In this document: positions 1 to 9,016 of the stretch, in pieces
How the letters are laid out: every line of letters begins with the position of its first letter
How positions within the stretch are numbered: position 1 is the stretch's first letter
Source of the DNA: Thalassotalea sp.
GTDB taxonomy: Bacteria; Pseudomonadota; Gammaproteobacteria; Enterobacterales; Alteromonadaceae
Assembly: GCA_029237915.1 (NCBI GenBank)
Contig: JAQWHD010000043.1
Span: 19,483 to 83,482, forward strand
DNA length: 64,000 bases
Direction of reading: 5' to 3'
Notes under the pieces: model-generated
What the model saw: only the letters and a program-made list of their open reading frames with translations
What the model was told of the DNA's origin: nothing
Databases searched by the model: none
Translations under genes and position numbers: made by a program

Positions 1-119
1 ACGCGTTGTCTGGTGCTACATTAACCAGTAACGGTGTTGAGCGTACAATTCATTTTTGGTTAGGTGAAGAAGGCTATGGCCCATTCATCAAGGCTAGCCT
101 TGCAAAGGAGCTTAACTAA
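1..119 (+). CDS. nqrC: Na+-translocating NADH:quinone reductase subunit C, C-terminal end (partial)
   Basis: The window opens inside this gene. The frame starting at base 3 reads [20 protein letters not shown] and continues to a TAA at 117-119. SGAT is the NqrC flavinylation motif, whose Thr carries a covalent FMN in the family. NqrC is a membrane-anchored periplasmic-side subunit that passes electrons within the Na+-NQR complex. The stop codon overlaps the nqrD start by one base, so the two are cotranscribed and probably translationally coupled. The rest of nqrC, and presumably nqrA and nqrB, lie before the window. Confidence 0.95.
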   Translation, partial: ALSGATLTSNGVERTIHFWLGEEGYGPFIKASLAKELN

Positions 120-745
120 TGAGTGATAATTCAGCTAAAAAGGTGTTAACGCAACCTATCGTTGATAATAACCCGATTGCATTACAAGTATTAGGTATTT
201 GTTCTGCACTAGCGGTTACTAGTTCAATGGCAAATGCTTTAGTAATGACGTTAGCGGTTGTATTAGTTACAGCGTTTTCAAATTTATTTATTTCGATTAT
301 TCGTAACCACATTCCATCTAGTGTTCGTATTATCGTGCAAATGGCGATTATCGCTTCTTTAGTAATCGTGGTAGACCAAGTGTTAAAAGCTTTCTCTTAC
401 CAGTTATCTAAAGAGCTTTCAGTATTCGTTGGCCTTATCATTACTAACTGTATTGTAATGGGTCGTGCTGAAGCATTCGCGATGAAAGAAAAGCCAGTGG
501 TTAGCTTTATGGACGGTATCGGTAATGGTTTAGGTTACGGTGTAATCTTAATGGTTGTTGCTTTCTTCCGTGAACTATTCGGTTTTGGTACTCTTTTTGG
601 TAAGACAGTTTTACCACTTGTGCAAAACGATGGCTGGTATCAAGCGAACGGTCTTCTAGTATTACCATTCAGCTCTTTCTTCATTATTGGTTTAGTTATC
701 TGGGCTATTCGCCAGTGGAAACCAGAACAAGTAGAGAAGGATTAG
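119..745 (+). CDS. nqrD: Na+-translocating NADH:quinone reductase subunit D
   Basis: This is an integral membrane subunit of Na+-NQR, which couples NADH oxidation by ubiquinone to Na+ export. The 208-residue protein is hydrophobic with about six membrane segments and matches the family length. Cys28 (in LGICSA) and Cys111 (in [13 protein letters not shown]) fit the conserved cysteines that, with two from NqrE, hold an iron-sulfur centre inside the membrane. The ATG overlaps the nqrC stop by one base, and nqrE follows six bases after its stop. Identity is very secure. Confidence 0.98.
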   Translation: MSDNSAKKVLTQPIVDNNPIALQVLGICSALAVTSSMANALVMTLAVVLVTAFSNLFISIIRNHIPSSVRIIVQMAIIASLVIVVDQVLKAFSYQLSKELSVFVGLIITNCIVMGRAEAFAMKEKPVVSFMDGIGNGLGYGVILMVVAFFRELFGFGTLFGKTVLPLVQNDGWYQANGLLVLPFSSFFIIGLVIWAIRQWKPEQVEKD

Positions 746-751
746 GAAATC

Positions 752-1375
752 ATGGAACATTATATTAGTTTATTCGTAAAAACGATTTTCATTGAGAATA
801 TCGCACTAAGTTTCTTCTTAGGTATGTGTACATTCCTAGCGGTATCGAAAAAAGTAGATACTGCCATAGGTTTAGGTGTTGCGGTTGTTGTGGTACTAGG
901 TATTGCAGTTCCAGCTAACCAAGTGATTTATCAATTGGTATTAGCACCAGGCGCATTAGATAGCGTTATGGGCGTTACTGACCCAACACAATCTATTGAT
1001 TTAAGTTTCCTTTCTTTTATTACTTTTATCGGCGTTATCGCGGCATTAGTACAGATATTAGAAATGGTTCTGGATAAGTTTTTCCCAGCTTTATATCAAG
1101 CCTTAGGTATCTTCTTACCATTGATCACAGTTAACTGTGCAATCTTTGGTGCGGTATCGTTCATGGTAGCTAAAAACCTTACGTTTGGTGAGTCAGTTGT
1201 TTATGGTATAGGTTCAGGTGTTGGTTGGGCGTTAGCGATTGTTTTACTTGCGGGTATCCGTGAGAAAATGAAATACTCTGACGTACCAGAAGGCTTGAAA
1301 GGTTTAGGTATTACGTTTATTACCGCAGGATTGATGGCATTTGGCTTTCTATCTTTCGGTGGTATCTCGTTATAA
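752..1375 (+). CDS. nqrE: Na+-translocating NADH:quinone reductase subunit E
   Basis: This membrane subunit is homologous to NqrD and packs against it in inverted topology. The 207-residue protein has about six hydrophobic segments. Cys26 (FLGMCTFLA) and Cys129 ([11 protein letters not shown]) fit the ligands of the shared intramembrane iron-sulfur centre. It is slightly longer than the roughly 200-residue Vibrio protein, apparently because of a short loop near residues 70-85 ([11 protein letters not shown]). It lies in the nqr operon between nqrD (6-base gap) and nqrF (55-base gap). Confidence 0.98.
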   Translation: MEHYISLFVKTIFIENIALSFFLGMCTFLAVSKKVDTAIGLGVAVVVVLGIAVPANQVIYQLVLAPGALDSVMGVTDPTQSIDLSFLSFITFIGVIAALVQILEMVLDKFFPALYQALGIFLPLITVNCAIFGAVSFMVAKNLTFGESVVYGIGSGVGWALAIVLLAGIREKMKYSDVPEGLKGLGITFITAGLMAFGFLSFGGISL

Positions 1376-1430
1376 AGTTAATGCGCACTAAGGGCTATGC
1401 CTTTAGTGCAGAAGTATAAAGGAAAATACT

Positions 1431-2657
1431 ATGCAAGAAATTATTCTAGGCGTAGGCATGTTCACCGCAATCGTAGTTGCTTTAGTGTTAGTGATCTTAT
1501 TCGCTAAATCTAAATTAGTAGCCGATGGTGACGTGACAATTTCAATTAACGGCGATCCAGAGAAAGCTGTTACTACTGCCGCTGGCGGTAAATTACTTGG
1601 TGCATTAGCTGACCAAGGTATTTTCATTCCATCTGCCTGTGGTGGCGGTGGTACTTGTGGCCAATGTCGTGTTGAAGTGCACTCAGGTGGTGGCGATATT
1701 CTTCCTACGGAAGAAGGTCACATCAACAAACGTGAAGCTAAAGCTGGCTGTCGTTTAGCCTGTCAAGTTGCTGTTAAGCAAGACATGGAAATTGAAGTTG
1801 AAGATGAAATCTTCGGTGTTCAGCAATGGGAATGTGAAGTTATCTCTAACGATAACAAAGCAACCTTCATTAAAGAACTTAAGCTACAAATTCCAAATGG
1901 TGAATCTGTACCTTTCCGTGCTGGTGGTTACATTCAAATTGAAGCGCCTGCGCATCACGTTAAATACTCAGATTTCGATATTGACGAGCAATACCGTGGC
2001 GACTGGAATCATTTTGGTTTCTTCGATGTAGAATCTAAAGTTGAAGAAGACACATTACGTGCTTACTCAATGGCGAACTACCCTGAAGAAGAAGGCATTA
2101 TCATGCTTAACGTGCGTATCGCTACGCCGCCTCCAGGACGTTTACATTTACCAGCGGGTAAAATGTCTTCATTCATCTTCAGCCTTAAAGCTGGTGATAA
2201 AGTAACTATTTCTGGTCCATTTGGTGAGTTCTTCGCTAAAGATACTGATAATGAAATGGTATTTATCGGTGGTGGTGCTGGTATGGCGCCAATGCGTTCA
2301 CACATTTTTGACCAACTTAAGCGTCTTAAATCAAAACGTAAAATGAGTTTCTGGTACGGCGCACGTTCTAAACGTGAAATGTTCTACGAAGAAGATTACA
2401 ACGGCTTAGCGGCTGATAATGATAACTTCGAATGGCATGTAGCTCTTTCAGATCCACAACCAGAAGATAACTGGGAAGGCATGACAGGTTTTATTCATAA
2501 CGTATTGTTTGAAAACTACCTTAAAGATCATGAAGCGCCAGAAGATTGTGAATACTACATGTGTGGTCCACCTATGATGAACGCTGCTGTTGTTGGCATG
2601 CTGAAAGACTTAGGTGTAGAAGATGAAAACATCCTTCTAGATGACTTCGGTGGCTAA
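1431..2657 (+). CDS. nqrF: Na+-translocating NADH:quinone reductase subunit F, NADH-oxidising flavoprotein
   Basis: This is the electron entry subunit: it oxidises NADH on an FAD and passes electrons through a [2Fe-2S] cluster. The 408 residues show an N-terminal membrane anchor (about 3-25), a plant-type ferredoxin domain with Cys70, Cys76, Cys79 and Cys111, the FAD motif RAYSMANYP (about 210), the nucleotide-binding motif [12 protein letters not shown] (about 280) and the C-terminal [10 protein letters not shown] and LLDDFGG. All key residues are present. It is the last gene before a strong terminator at 2804-2831. Confidence 0.98.
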   Translation: MQEIILGVGMFTAIVVALVLVILFAKSKLVADGDVTISINGDPEKAVTTAAGGKLLGALADQGIFIPSACGGGGTCGQCRVEVHSGGGDILPTEEGHINKREAKAGCRLACQVAVKQDMEIEVEDEIFGVQQWECEVISNDNKATFIKELKLQIPNGESVPFRAGGYIQIEAPAHHVKYSDFDIDEQYRGDWNHFGFFDVESKVEEDTLRAYSMANYPEEEGIIMLNVRIATPPPGRLHLPAGKMSSFIFSLKAGDKVTISGPFGEFFAKDTDNEMVFIGGGAGMAPMRSHIFDQLKRLKSKRKMSFWYGARSKREMFYEEDYNGLAADNDNFEWHVALSDPQPEDNWEGMTGFIHNVLFENYLKDHEAPEDCEYYMCGPPMMNAAVVGMLKDLGVEDENILLDDFGG

Positions 2658-2803
2658 TTTTTATTTTTAAGCTTGCCTGTTGACTTGATTTCATCGCTGG
2701 CTCTACTCACTTACAAAAGTAAGCTCCGTGCAGCCATCTTGAAATAAAGCCAACATTCGGCGCTTAAATTATAAAAATACATATAAAAATTTATGTGTAT
2801 AAA

Positions 2804-2831
2804 AAAAGACAACTTCGGTTGTCTTTTTTGT
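2804..2831 (+). terminator. Rho-independent terminator of the nqr operon
   Basis: AAAAGACAAC and GTTGTCTTTT form a 10-bp stem closed by a TTCG tetraloop and followed by T residues. It lies about 150 bases after the nqrF stop. The A-run before and T-run after would let it work in both directions. Confidence 0.9.
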
Positions 2832-2890
2832 TTTCTATAAGCTTAACTTCACATTTAGCGATCATGGACCCACACGATATAAGAAAAAAT

Positions 2891-2938
2891 ACACCGTCAT
2901 CCTTGAGGAGCACTAGCGACATCAGGGACCTCCTGACG
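2891..2938 (+). repeat. 48-bp intergenic repeat, copy A
   Basis: The 48 bases from ACACCGTCATCCTTGAGGAG to CTCCTGACG recur identically at 3075-3122. Each copy contains short internal inverted repeats (AGGAG/CTCCT and TCAGG/CCTGA), so the RNA could fold. The GTCATCC opening is shared with the REP-like elements at 12537 and 32214. Confidence 0.85.
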
Positions 2939-2997
2939 CGTGCTGTGGTTTAAAAGATAAAATATATCATTGCTTATTATAGGCACGTTGTGAATTT

Positions 2998-3039
2998 TGG
3001 AGGTCCCGTGTCTCGTTCCGCTCGCACAGGATGACGACG
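2998..3039 (-). repeat. Related intergenic repeat in inverted orientation
   Basis: Read on the minus strand, this begins CGTCGTCATCC and ends GGGACCTCC, matching both ends of the flanking 48-bp copies. Its middle (TGTGCGAGCGGAACGAGACA) differs. Two direct copies around one inverted copy gives a mosaic like the REP/BIME clusters of enterobacteria. Confidence 0.7.
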
Positions 3040-3074
3040 TATTTTCTCTACTTCTCCTTGTGATATATAAAAAA

Positions 3075-3122
3075 ACACCGTCATCCTTGAGGAGCACTAG
3101 CGACATCAGGGACCTCCTGACG
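3075..3122 (+). repeat. 48-bp intergenic repeat, copy B
   Basis: It is identical to 2891-2938 over 48 bases, and both copies are followed by a similar GCTGTG stretch. It ends 82 bases before the apbE start. Confidence 0.85.
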
Positions 3123-3204
3123 TATGCTGTGTATTCTTTTTTATTCTATATCCTGACAGCCAAAGCAGTTTAGTTTATAATGCGCGTGATTTTTCAACAG
3201 GTGT

Positions 3205-4251
3205 ATGTCTATGTTCGCTAAACTTTTCAGAAGTATTACCATCCTTGCTATTTTGAGCTTAACCTTAGCGTGTTCAGAGCCTGAACAAGCAGGCCAAAGT
3301 GACCTTAAAGAGTTGCAACTTACTGGTTATACTATGGGGCCAATCGTTTATACGGTTAAGTTGGTAGCTAGCGAAGAACAAGTTAAAGAAAGCAATTTAG
3401 CAAAACAAGTTGATGATTTATTAATTAAAATAAATGCGCAAATGTCGACTTATGATAAATACTCAGAATTATCAAAATTCAACCAATATCAGGGCAGTGA
3501 GCCACGTCAAACTTCAAAAGAGTTAGCGCAAGTGCTAATAGAGTCGATAAGACTTGCACAGCTAACAGATGGCACGTTAGACGTAACCGTAGGTCCATTG
3601 GTTAACTTATGGAGCTTTGGGCCTGAAAATCGCACTGAGCAAGTTCCTAGTAAAGATCTTATTGCTCAAACTAAACAGCATATTGGTATTGAAAAAATAA
3701 CCTTAGATAGCGGTATGTTGTCTAAGTCAGATCCAAAAGTATATGTTGATCTTTCAGCCATCGCCAAAGGTTTTGCTGTAGATAAAGTTGCTGAGCTTTT
3801 AGAAGCCAATGGTTATCACAATTATCTTGTTGATATTGGTGGTGAAATGCGACTTCAAGGCATTAAGACCAATGGTGAACAATGGCGTATTGCCGTTGAA
3901 AAACCTATTAGTGGCGAAAGGGCTGTACAAAAGGTTATAATACCTGGCAATAACGCGGTAGCAACATCCGGCGATTATCGAAATTATTTTGAAGAGAATG
4001 GTATTCGCTATTCTCATACCATAGATCCACAAAGCGGTTGGCCAATTAGCCATAAGCTGGTTTCGGTTACTGTGGTACACCCGTCATCAATGACTGCCGA
4101 TGGTTTAGCTACGGCGATTGAAGTAATGGGGCCAGAAAAAGGCTTTGAATTTGCCAAGGCAAATCAATTAGCCGTTTATTTAATAAGTAAATCTGAGAGT
4201 GGATTTACTGAATACACTACTGACCAGTTTAAGCAATTGATTGCTAAATAG
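3205..4251 (+). CDS. apbE: FAD:protein FMN transferase (flavinyltransferase ApbE), lipoprotein
   Basis: ApbE covalently attaches FMN to Thr residues in SGAT-type motifs, such as those of NqrB and NqrC, on the periplasmic side. The 348-residue protein has a lipoprotein signal ending LTLAC (Cys23). Family motifs are visible: LDVTVGPLVNLW, VDLSAIAKGFAVDKVAE, NYLVDIGGEMR, ATSGDYRN and the metal-binding MTADGLATA near the C-terminus. It follows the nqr operon but is separated by a terminator and repeats, so it probably has its own promoter. It forms a unit with nqrM 21 bases later. The ATG at 3211 is an equally possible start. Confidence 0.97.
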   Translation: MSMFAKLFRSITILAILSLTLACSEPEQAGQSDLKELQLTGYTMGPIVYTVKLVASEEQVKESNLAKQVDDLLIKINAQMSTYDKYSELSKFNQYQGSEPRQTSKELAQVLIESIRLAQLTDGTLDVTVGPLVNLWSFGPENRTEQVPSKDLIAQTKQHIGIEKITLDSGMLSKSDPKVYVDLSAIAKGFAVDKVAELLEANGYHNYLVDIGGEMRLQGIKTNGEQWRIAVEKPISGERAVQKVIIPGNNAVATSGDYRNYFEENGIRYSHTIDPQSGWPISHKLVSVTVVHPSSMTADGLATAIEVMGPEKGFEFAKANQLAVYLISKSESGFTEYTTDQFKQLIAK

Positions 4252-4272
4252 TCATTTTTTAAAGAGTAAGAT

Positions 4273-4494
4273 ATGAATATTTTTATAATAACCTTTGGTT
4301 TTTTCATTGTAATGTTTCTAGCAATGGCAGTAGGTTATATTATCCAACAAAAAACTTTAGCAGGTAGCTGTGGTGGTTTAGGTAGTATCGGTATAGATAA
4401 AGCCTGTAATTGTGATAATCCTTGTGAGAAACGTATCGAGCGCGAACGTGTTGCAGCGTTAAAAGAAAACTCTATCGATATTAAAAACATCTAA
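4273..4494 (+). CDS. nqrM: Na+-NQR maturation factor NqrM
   Basis: This small membrane protein is needed for assembly of Na+-NQR and is thought to help deliver iron to the NqrD/NqrE centre. The 73 residues have one N-terminal membrane helix (about 3-24) and a cysteine cluster at residues 33, 45, 47 and 51 (GSCGGLGSIG, ACNCDNPC), the signature of the former DUF539 family. It is 21 bases downstream of apbE and ends at a strong terminator, which fits an apbE-nqrM unit dedicated to NQR biogenesis. Confidence 0.95.
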   Translation: MNIFIITFGFFIVMFLAMAVGYIIQQKTLAGSCGGLGSIGIDKACNCDNPCEKRIERERVAALKENSIDIKNI

Positions 4495-4553
4495 TGTTAA
4501 CGCTGCCTACCTTAGGTTATTAGCAGATAGATTTTAGTTATTAGTATTTAATT

Positions 4554-4584
4554 AAACGGGGACTTATCGAGTCCCCGTTTTTTA
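4554..4584 (+). terminator. Terminator after nqrM, shared with the convergent lipoprotein gene
   Basis: AAACGGGGACT, loop TATCG and AGTCCCCGTTT form a perfect 11-bp stem followed by a T-run. The minus-strand gene ends at 4588, so the hairpin separates two convergent units. Confidence 0.93.
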
Positions 4585-4587
4585 TTG

Positions 4588-5142
4588 CTATTTTTTAGCT
4601 GGTGGGAACTGACTTAGTATGTTGGCGACCAGATCATTGATGGCCTGAGTTTTTTCTTGTGGGCTGATCGTCTGCTCTGCTTCAAAGCCATCGTAACCTC
4701 GCCATATTAATTTCTCTTGTTGATATACATCTATGGTCACTTGAGTATAAACATTAAAGTTACTTTCTAGCGGTATCGTGGTGCCAAGGCCTACGCCTGT
4801 TGAAGAGCTACCACTGCGATTACTACCACCAATGCCTATACTAAAAGACGATTTCTTTTCACGTTGCTCAAGGACCGTGTGGTAGCTTACTTGCATCGCT
4901 GCATCTGTGGTTGCTTTATTTATTGCCTTTTTATCTAACTCTGCTTCTATCGCTGCCACAATCCTGTCTGCGGTGAGTTGGTCCAGCTCAGCGTTCTTCT
5001 CTTTCGTAGCAACTATTTTGTAAGTGGATAACTGCTTAAAGTTCGTTTCTGGATCGTAGTCGACTGTAACGCTGGTGCTGCTGCAACCGATAGCAATAAC
5101 GCTAAATGTTAGAGCTACCAGGATATGCTTTATTTTATTCAT
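4588..5142 (-). CDS. DUF4136-type lipoprotein of unknown function
   Basis: The 184-residue protein has a lipoprotein signal ending AIGCSS (Cys20) and the opening of the DUF4136 family (VDYDPETNFKQLSTYKI). A glycine/serine-rich stretch lies near residues 95-120 and a beta-rich segment (VYTQVTIDVYQQEKLIWRG) follows. Such proteins are small envelope lipoproteins with no assigned function. It is 40 bases downstream of the MaoC-like gene on the same strand, so the two may be cotranscribed. The name is recognised from sequence pattern only. Confidence 0.8.
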   Translation of the reverse strand: MNKIKHILVALTFSVIAIGCSSTSVTVDYDPETNFKQLSTYKIVATKEKNAELDQLTADRIVAAIEAELDKKAINKATTDAAMQVSYHTVLEQREKKSSFSIGIGGSNRSGSSSTGVGLGTTIPLESNFNVYTQVTIDVYQQEKLIWRGYDGFEAEQTISPQEKTQAINDLVANILSQFPPAKK

Positions 5143-5182
5143 AAAATCTCTCTTTTTATTTTCATTAATTAAATATATAGCT

Positions 5183-5965
5183 CTATAACTCTCGAAATGC
5201 TATATCCAGATGCAACTTATCTTCATCTGAAAATATAATAATCTTATCGTTTTCTCTGTTGATTTCAGTTGTGGTGTTAATAAAGCAGGGCTTTTTAAAC
5301 TCCACTAAAAGATAATTCGGTTGAATGCCACTTTTAGTTATCGCCAAATTCAATAAATACATACCATGGGCAATAGCCTTAGGAAAGCCAAGTAGCTTAG
5401 CCATTAAACTACTGACATGGATAGGGTTAAAATCAGCGCTTACTTTACTGTATCTGAGGATTTCGCCACGAGTGATTACTCCTAGTAACTCGCCGGTAAA
5501 ACTATTTACTCTTTTACTTTGAGAAGACCTTTTGCCAAACTTTTGTTTTAATCGTTTTAGCATCGTGTTGTTATTGCTGACTGATAAAGTACCATTTTGG
5601 TAAATATTAGTTTCAATATTAATTAGCTTGCCACGATCATCAGAGCTGTTTTGCTTGATTAATATTTTTATATCGAATGGCGCTGCATAGTCTAATTGTT
5701 GGTACTCAATAAACTCACTACTTAAATGAATTAAGCCTACCGGCGTTAAAGCAAAGCGTTTATCGGCAAATACTTTAATAAGATAAGGGAATGCAGCAAT
5801 GAAGGCATAACTTATAGGTAATTCTTGCTGTTTATTAAGCGAAAATAATTTTTGAAAGTTTTTTATTTTATTTTGTGGAATACGAATATTGTTAAAATCA
5901 GATTCGAAAAAATCTAATGGATCTTTTGATATCTGTTTAAATATTAATTTTAAATAATTAGACAA
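5183..5965 (-). CDS. MaoC-like hot-dog fold protein (probable acyl dehydratase family)
   Basis: The C-terminal half (about 150-260) carries the MaoC/(R)-hydratase pattern RYSKVSADFNPIHVSS followed by IAHGMYLLNLA. The D-x-N-P-x-H core is the catalytic Asp/His motif that adds water to, or removes it from, acyl-CoA or acyl-ACP substrates. The N-terminal half (about 1-140) may be a second, degenerate hot-dog domain. Length is 260 residues. Substrate cannot be told from the sequence, and the neighbouring lipoprotein gives no clue. Confidence 0.75.
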   Translation of the reverse strand: MSNYLKLIFKQISKDPLDFFESDFNNIRIPQNKIKNFQKLFSLNKQQELPISYAFIAAFPYLIKVFADKRFALTPVGLIHLSSEFIEYQQLDYAAPFDIKILIKQNSSDDRGKLINIETNIYQNGTLSVSNNNTMLKRLKQKFGKRSSQSKRVNSFTGELLGVITRGEILRYSKVSADFNPIHVSSLMAKLLGFPKAIAHGMYLLNLAITKSGIQPNYLLVEFKKPCFINTTTEINRENDKIIIFSDEDKLHLDIAFREL

Positions 5966-6482
5966 GCCTACGCCCTTGTTTTTGTTGAAAAAATAACCAG
6001 TTCAATATTGTTGTCTTGTATGAATTATAAGCAATTAAGGTTAGAGCTTATAAAAGTTCAATAATTTAATCATTAATATGGTTATCTTGTGTATTAAAGT
6101 GTAACCCTAAATGGCGCGTGAATTCGAATTTTACTGATTATTGACGAAACCATATTTTCTGTAATTTATTATTAACCCAAGCTCAAGCGTTAAAAGCATG
6201 ACATTTCACGTAAGAGACGTGTTAGATAATGCTGATTAATGTAACTCCCACCTTAAAATTATTAAATACTGTAACTAACCAGTATGCGGGTAAGTGTTTT
6301 TATTACGCTTTAGTTACGTTATAAAAATTCTGTTCTCATAGCTAACCACAAAATAATTTCAATAATCAATGAAATTGATAGTGTAGCTTGGTTTTATTGA
6401 TTTTTGTTAATTAAATCACTTGCTTAAACTAGCCGCAATTAACCCAATTTAAATTTTGTATATCAATATCAAAGGTAAAACT
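5966..6482. other. Divergent intergenic region, about 520 bases
   Basis: No gene is seen between the minus-strand MaoC-like gene and the plus-strand outer-membrane gene. The region is very AT-rich and must hold promoters for both. An inverted repeat TTATAAGC/GCTTATAA lies at 6025-6032 and 6046-6053. I cannot assign a regulator. Confidence 0.5.
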
Positions 6483-7445
6483 ATGAAAAAATTTGCATTA
6501 CCAATACTTGCAGCATCATTGTTATGCTTCAATGTTCAAGCGGCAGACGAAGCATCTGGCAAAGAAGTTGCTTCAGCTACTAATGAACAACCAGCTAATG
6601 CTGGCAACGCTGGTATGTCACCAGAAGAAATTGCTGAAATGCAAAAAAAGCTAAATAACCCATTAGCTGATTTATGGCTTTTATTCTTTCAAAATGACTA
6701 TACTGTATATAATGATGGTCATGGCGATGAATATCAAATCAATAACTTTAAATTTCAACCAGTTATGTCATTTGATTTTTCAGAGAACTACAATTTAATT
6801 GTTCGTCCTACGATTCAACACATGAGCTTAGAAACTCCTGATCCATCATCAATTAGTGGTGTTGATGAGGGTGGTAATCCAATTTTCGACAGTTCTACTA
6901 GAACTAGTGGTTTCGGTGATGTCGGTGGTTTTGCCGCATGGGGTACTAAAGAGCCTGTAAATGGTTGGATCCTAGGTGCTGGTGTTACGACCTTACTTCC
7001 TACAGCAGCAGAGAAAGAAATTACCACTGGTGGTTATGACCAAATTGCCGCGGGTCCTGTTCTTATTGCCTTAAAAGTAGGTGATGTTGATACTTACGGT
7101 GTAGTAGCTCAACATTTCGATGGTTACGGCGATTCTGCAATAGTTGATAGACACGGCAATGAAGAAGACCTTAACTTAACTGATATTCAATACATTTACC
7201 GTCACAAAATATCACCTACAATGCAAGTTGGTTTCGCGCCAAATATCCAAATTGATTGGAACAAGAGTGGTAGCGACAAGTACTCAGTACCTATCGGTAT
7301 AGGTGTTGATAAATTAGTTATGTTTGGTAAGTTACCAGTTAAATTTGGTGTTGAAGTTTACCACTACGTTAAACAAAATGATCAATTTGGTGCAGATTTT
7401 GGTATCCGATTCTTCGCAATGCCAGTTGTACCTAAATTATTTTAA
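6483..7445 (+). CDS. Outer-membrane beta-barrel protein of the group often annotated as transporter or neuromedin U
   Basis: The protein starts MKKFALPILAASLLCFNVQA, a clear signal peptide cut after NVQA. A short Ala/Glu-rich linker (about 21-50) follows, then a beta-barrel-like chain with alternating hydrophobic residues and a C-terminal Phe (VPKLF), the usual outer-membrane assembly signal. NNPLADLWLLFFQNDYT and GFGDVGGFAAWGTKEP look like the family hallmarks. I chose this ATG, nine codons inside the longest frame, because the signal peptide begins here. Function is unknown; related proteins are assumed to be channels. A strong terminator follows. Confidence 0.8.
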   Translation: MKKFALPILAASLLCFNVQAADEASGKEVASATNEQPANAGNAGMSPEEIAEMQKKLNNPLADLWLLFFQNDYTVYNDGHGDEYQINNFKFQPVMSFDFSENYNLIVRPTIQHMSLETPDPSSISGVDEGGNPIFDSSTRTSGFGDVGGFAAWGTKEPVNGWILGAGVTTLLPTAAEKEITTGGYDQIAAGPVLIALKVGDVDTYGVVAQHFDGYGDSAIVDRHGNEEDLNLTDIQYIYRHKISPTMQVGFAPNIQIDWNKSGSDKYSVPIGIGVDKLVMFGKLPVKFGVEVYHYVKQNDQFGADFGIRFFAMPVVPKLF

Positions 7446-7495
7446 TCTAACTTAAATAATTTAAACAATATACGCTACTCCTAGAGTAATGAAAG

Positions 7496-7529
7496 AAAGG
7501 CCAAGAACGTAAGTTCTTGGCCTTTTTTG
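7496..7529 (+). terminator. Strong rho-independent terminator
   Basis: AAAGGCCAAGAAC, loop GTAA and GTTCTTGGCCTTT form a 13-bp perfect stem followed by a T-run, 50 bases after the outer-membrane gene. Confidence 0.95.
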
Positions 7530-7634
7530 TATAATATTTTGCTATTGTTATTTAGTAGGCCGCAACGGGGGGATTAACTTTGGTAAAATAATATCGATTA
7601 ATTAAATTAGTTAAATAATTTTAAGAGGCGCTTA

Positions 7635-8573
7635 TTACCCATTTAAATAATATTCATGAGTGTTTTTAATTACAAATTCTTTAAACCATAAATGGCTAGG
7701 ATCATACTGCATACCCACATACCAATTAATATAGGTAACTAACTCATTACACTCAAATGGTGGTGTAAATTGTAAGAACTCTTTATATTCATTAATCGAT
7801 TTAACCAAGTGCTTAGGCACTAAAGTTATCATATCTGATTTTGCGATAATGGATAAAACGCCCAACGCTGAAGAACCGTGATAACCGATTTCTCTTTTTT
7901 TAGTAATATAATCGAAATCTTTTATTACCTTATCGGAAATGAATTCTGAACCATCAGGAGAAAGCGCTACAGCATGCTTTTCTCGAAAAAAATCATCCAT
8001 AGTCATTATTTTCTTTTGCTTTAGTCTTGGATGGTTTTTATTTGCTATTACAACTAAATCTTCACGACTTGCTTCATAATACTTAAAATCAGGGTGTAAT
8101 ACTGGCTTATAATCAATATGAATATCAGTACGGCGGTCGCGTAACAGTTTATCGGCATCAACCATATATTCTGAAGATATATATAATGCTGAGTTTGGTG
8201 ATTCATTGTGTAATTTTTTAACAAAGTCGGCTGCTAAAACCTGTTCTGCATAACCGAAGATATTCATTTTAAATTTAACTTTGGCGGTTGCTGGTACAAA
8301 GCTTTCGGTGTTAGGTAAGGTGCTAGTGATCAGTTCAAGTGCTTGCTCTATTTCTGGAGCAATTTCTAATGCTTTAGCTGTTGCTACCATAGCTCGGCCT
8401 TCACGAATAAATAATGAATCATCATATAATGAACGTAAACGCTGCAATGCCATAGAAACTGCAGGTTGCGTCATGTTTAATCGTTTGGCTGTATTGGTTA
8501 AGTGCGGATTCTTGATGAGCTCTGCAAAAACGTTAAGTAAATTTAAATCTACTTTTCTTAAACCTATGCTCAT
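7635..8573 (-). CDS. LysR-family transcriptional regulator
   Basis: The 312-residue protein starts with a LysR winged helix-turn-helix (residues about 8-65: LNLLNVFAELIKNPHLTNTA, MTQPAVSMALQRLR) and continues with a type 2 periplasmic-binding-like effector domain (about 95-300). The helix-turn-helix resembles the NodD/LeuO branch of the family. The gene is divergent from the FadL-like gene with a 443-base spacer, the usual arrangement for a LysR regulator and its target. A 17-bp dyad with T-N11-A spacing lies 70 bases before its start. Effector and targets are unknown. Confidence 0.88.
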   Translation of the reverse strand: MSIGLRKVDLNLLNVFAELIKNPHLTNTAKRLNMTQPAVSMALQRLRSLYDDSLFIREGRAMVATAKALEIAPEIEQALELITSTLPNTESFVPATAKVKFKMNIFGYAEQVLAADFVKKLHNESPNSALYISSEYMVDADKLLRDRRTDIHIDYKPVLHPDFKYYEASREDLVVIANKNHPRLKQKKIMTMDDFFREKHAVALSPDGSEFISDKVIKDFDYITKKREIGYHGSSALGVLSIIAKSDMITLVPKHLVKSINEYKEFLQFTPPFECNELVTYINWYVGMQYDPSHLWFKEFVIKNTHEYYLNG

Positions 8574-9016
8574 TGGAATTTTCCTATAATCTATGAAAAA
8601 AGGATACTAGCAGAGTAAATGTTAAATTGTCCAAACTATAATGGTAACAGTGTGTTACCGAATTTATTGGCAGTTTAATTATTTATACAGGTTATCGTTT
8701 TATTGTTCATTTTATAGTGTTAAAGGTAGGTTTAAATCATAATTTATATGACCTTCTAAATATGTAAAGGGTTTAATTTGCAGTTTCCTCCATGATAATG
8801 GATAAAACGATAATCAATTACTATATACTTCTGGTAAAGAGAATGTTAATTATGTCTATGATAGCTCTCCCATAAATATCAGTATTAAAACGTTTTCAAC
8901 ACTGAACTTTGTATCTTGAGTACGGCGCATACCGTATTTCGTAGGCAGTATTTCGTAAATAGTAATCAATAATAAAAATTAAACTGAGCACACGTGCTTA
9001 ATTTGAGGAAAATATA
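8574..9016. other. Divergent regulatory region between lysR-type and fadL-type genes
   Basis: There is no gene in these 443 bases. Visible elements are the dyad GGTAACAgtgTGTTACC (8643-8659), a short inverted repeat TACGG/CCGTA (8921-8925, 8932-8936) and a 10-bp direct repeat GTATTTCGTA (8934-8943 and 8948-8957) about 60-80 bases before the fadL-type start. These are candidate regulator sites, not demonstrated ones. Confidence 0.5.
8643..8659. promoter_or_regulatory. Candidate LysR-type operator
   Basis: GGTAACA-GTG-TGTTACC is a perfect 7-bp dyad with a 3-base centre and contains the LysR T-N11-A pattern (T8645 to A8657). It sits about 70 bases upstream of the LysR-type start, where an autoregulatory site is expected. 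Confidence 0.5.

Larger units (their letters stand above)
2658..3204. other. Intergenic region between nqrF and apbE: terminator plus repeat cluster
   Basis: This 547-base gap contains no convincing gene. It holds a short hairpin-prone stretch (CTTACaaaaGTAAG, about 2710-2723), the nqr terminator at 2804-2831, and then two identical 48-bp repeats with a related inverted copy between them (2891-3122). The apbE promoter must lie in the last 80 bases, but I see no clear consensus. Confidence 0.7.
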
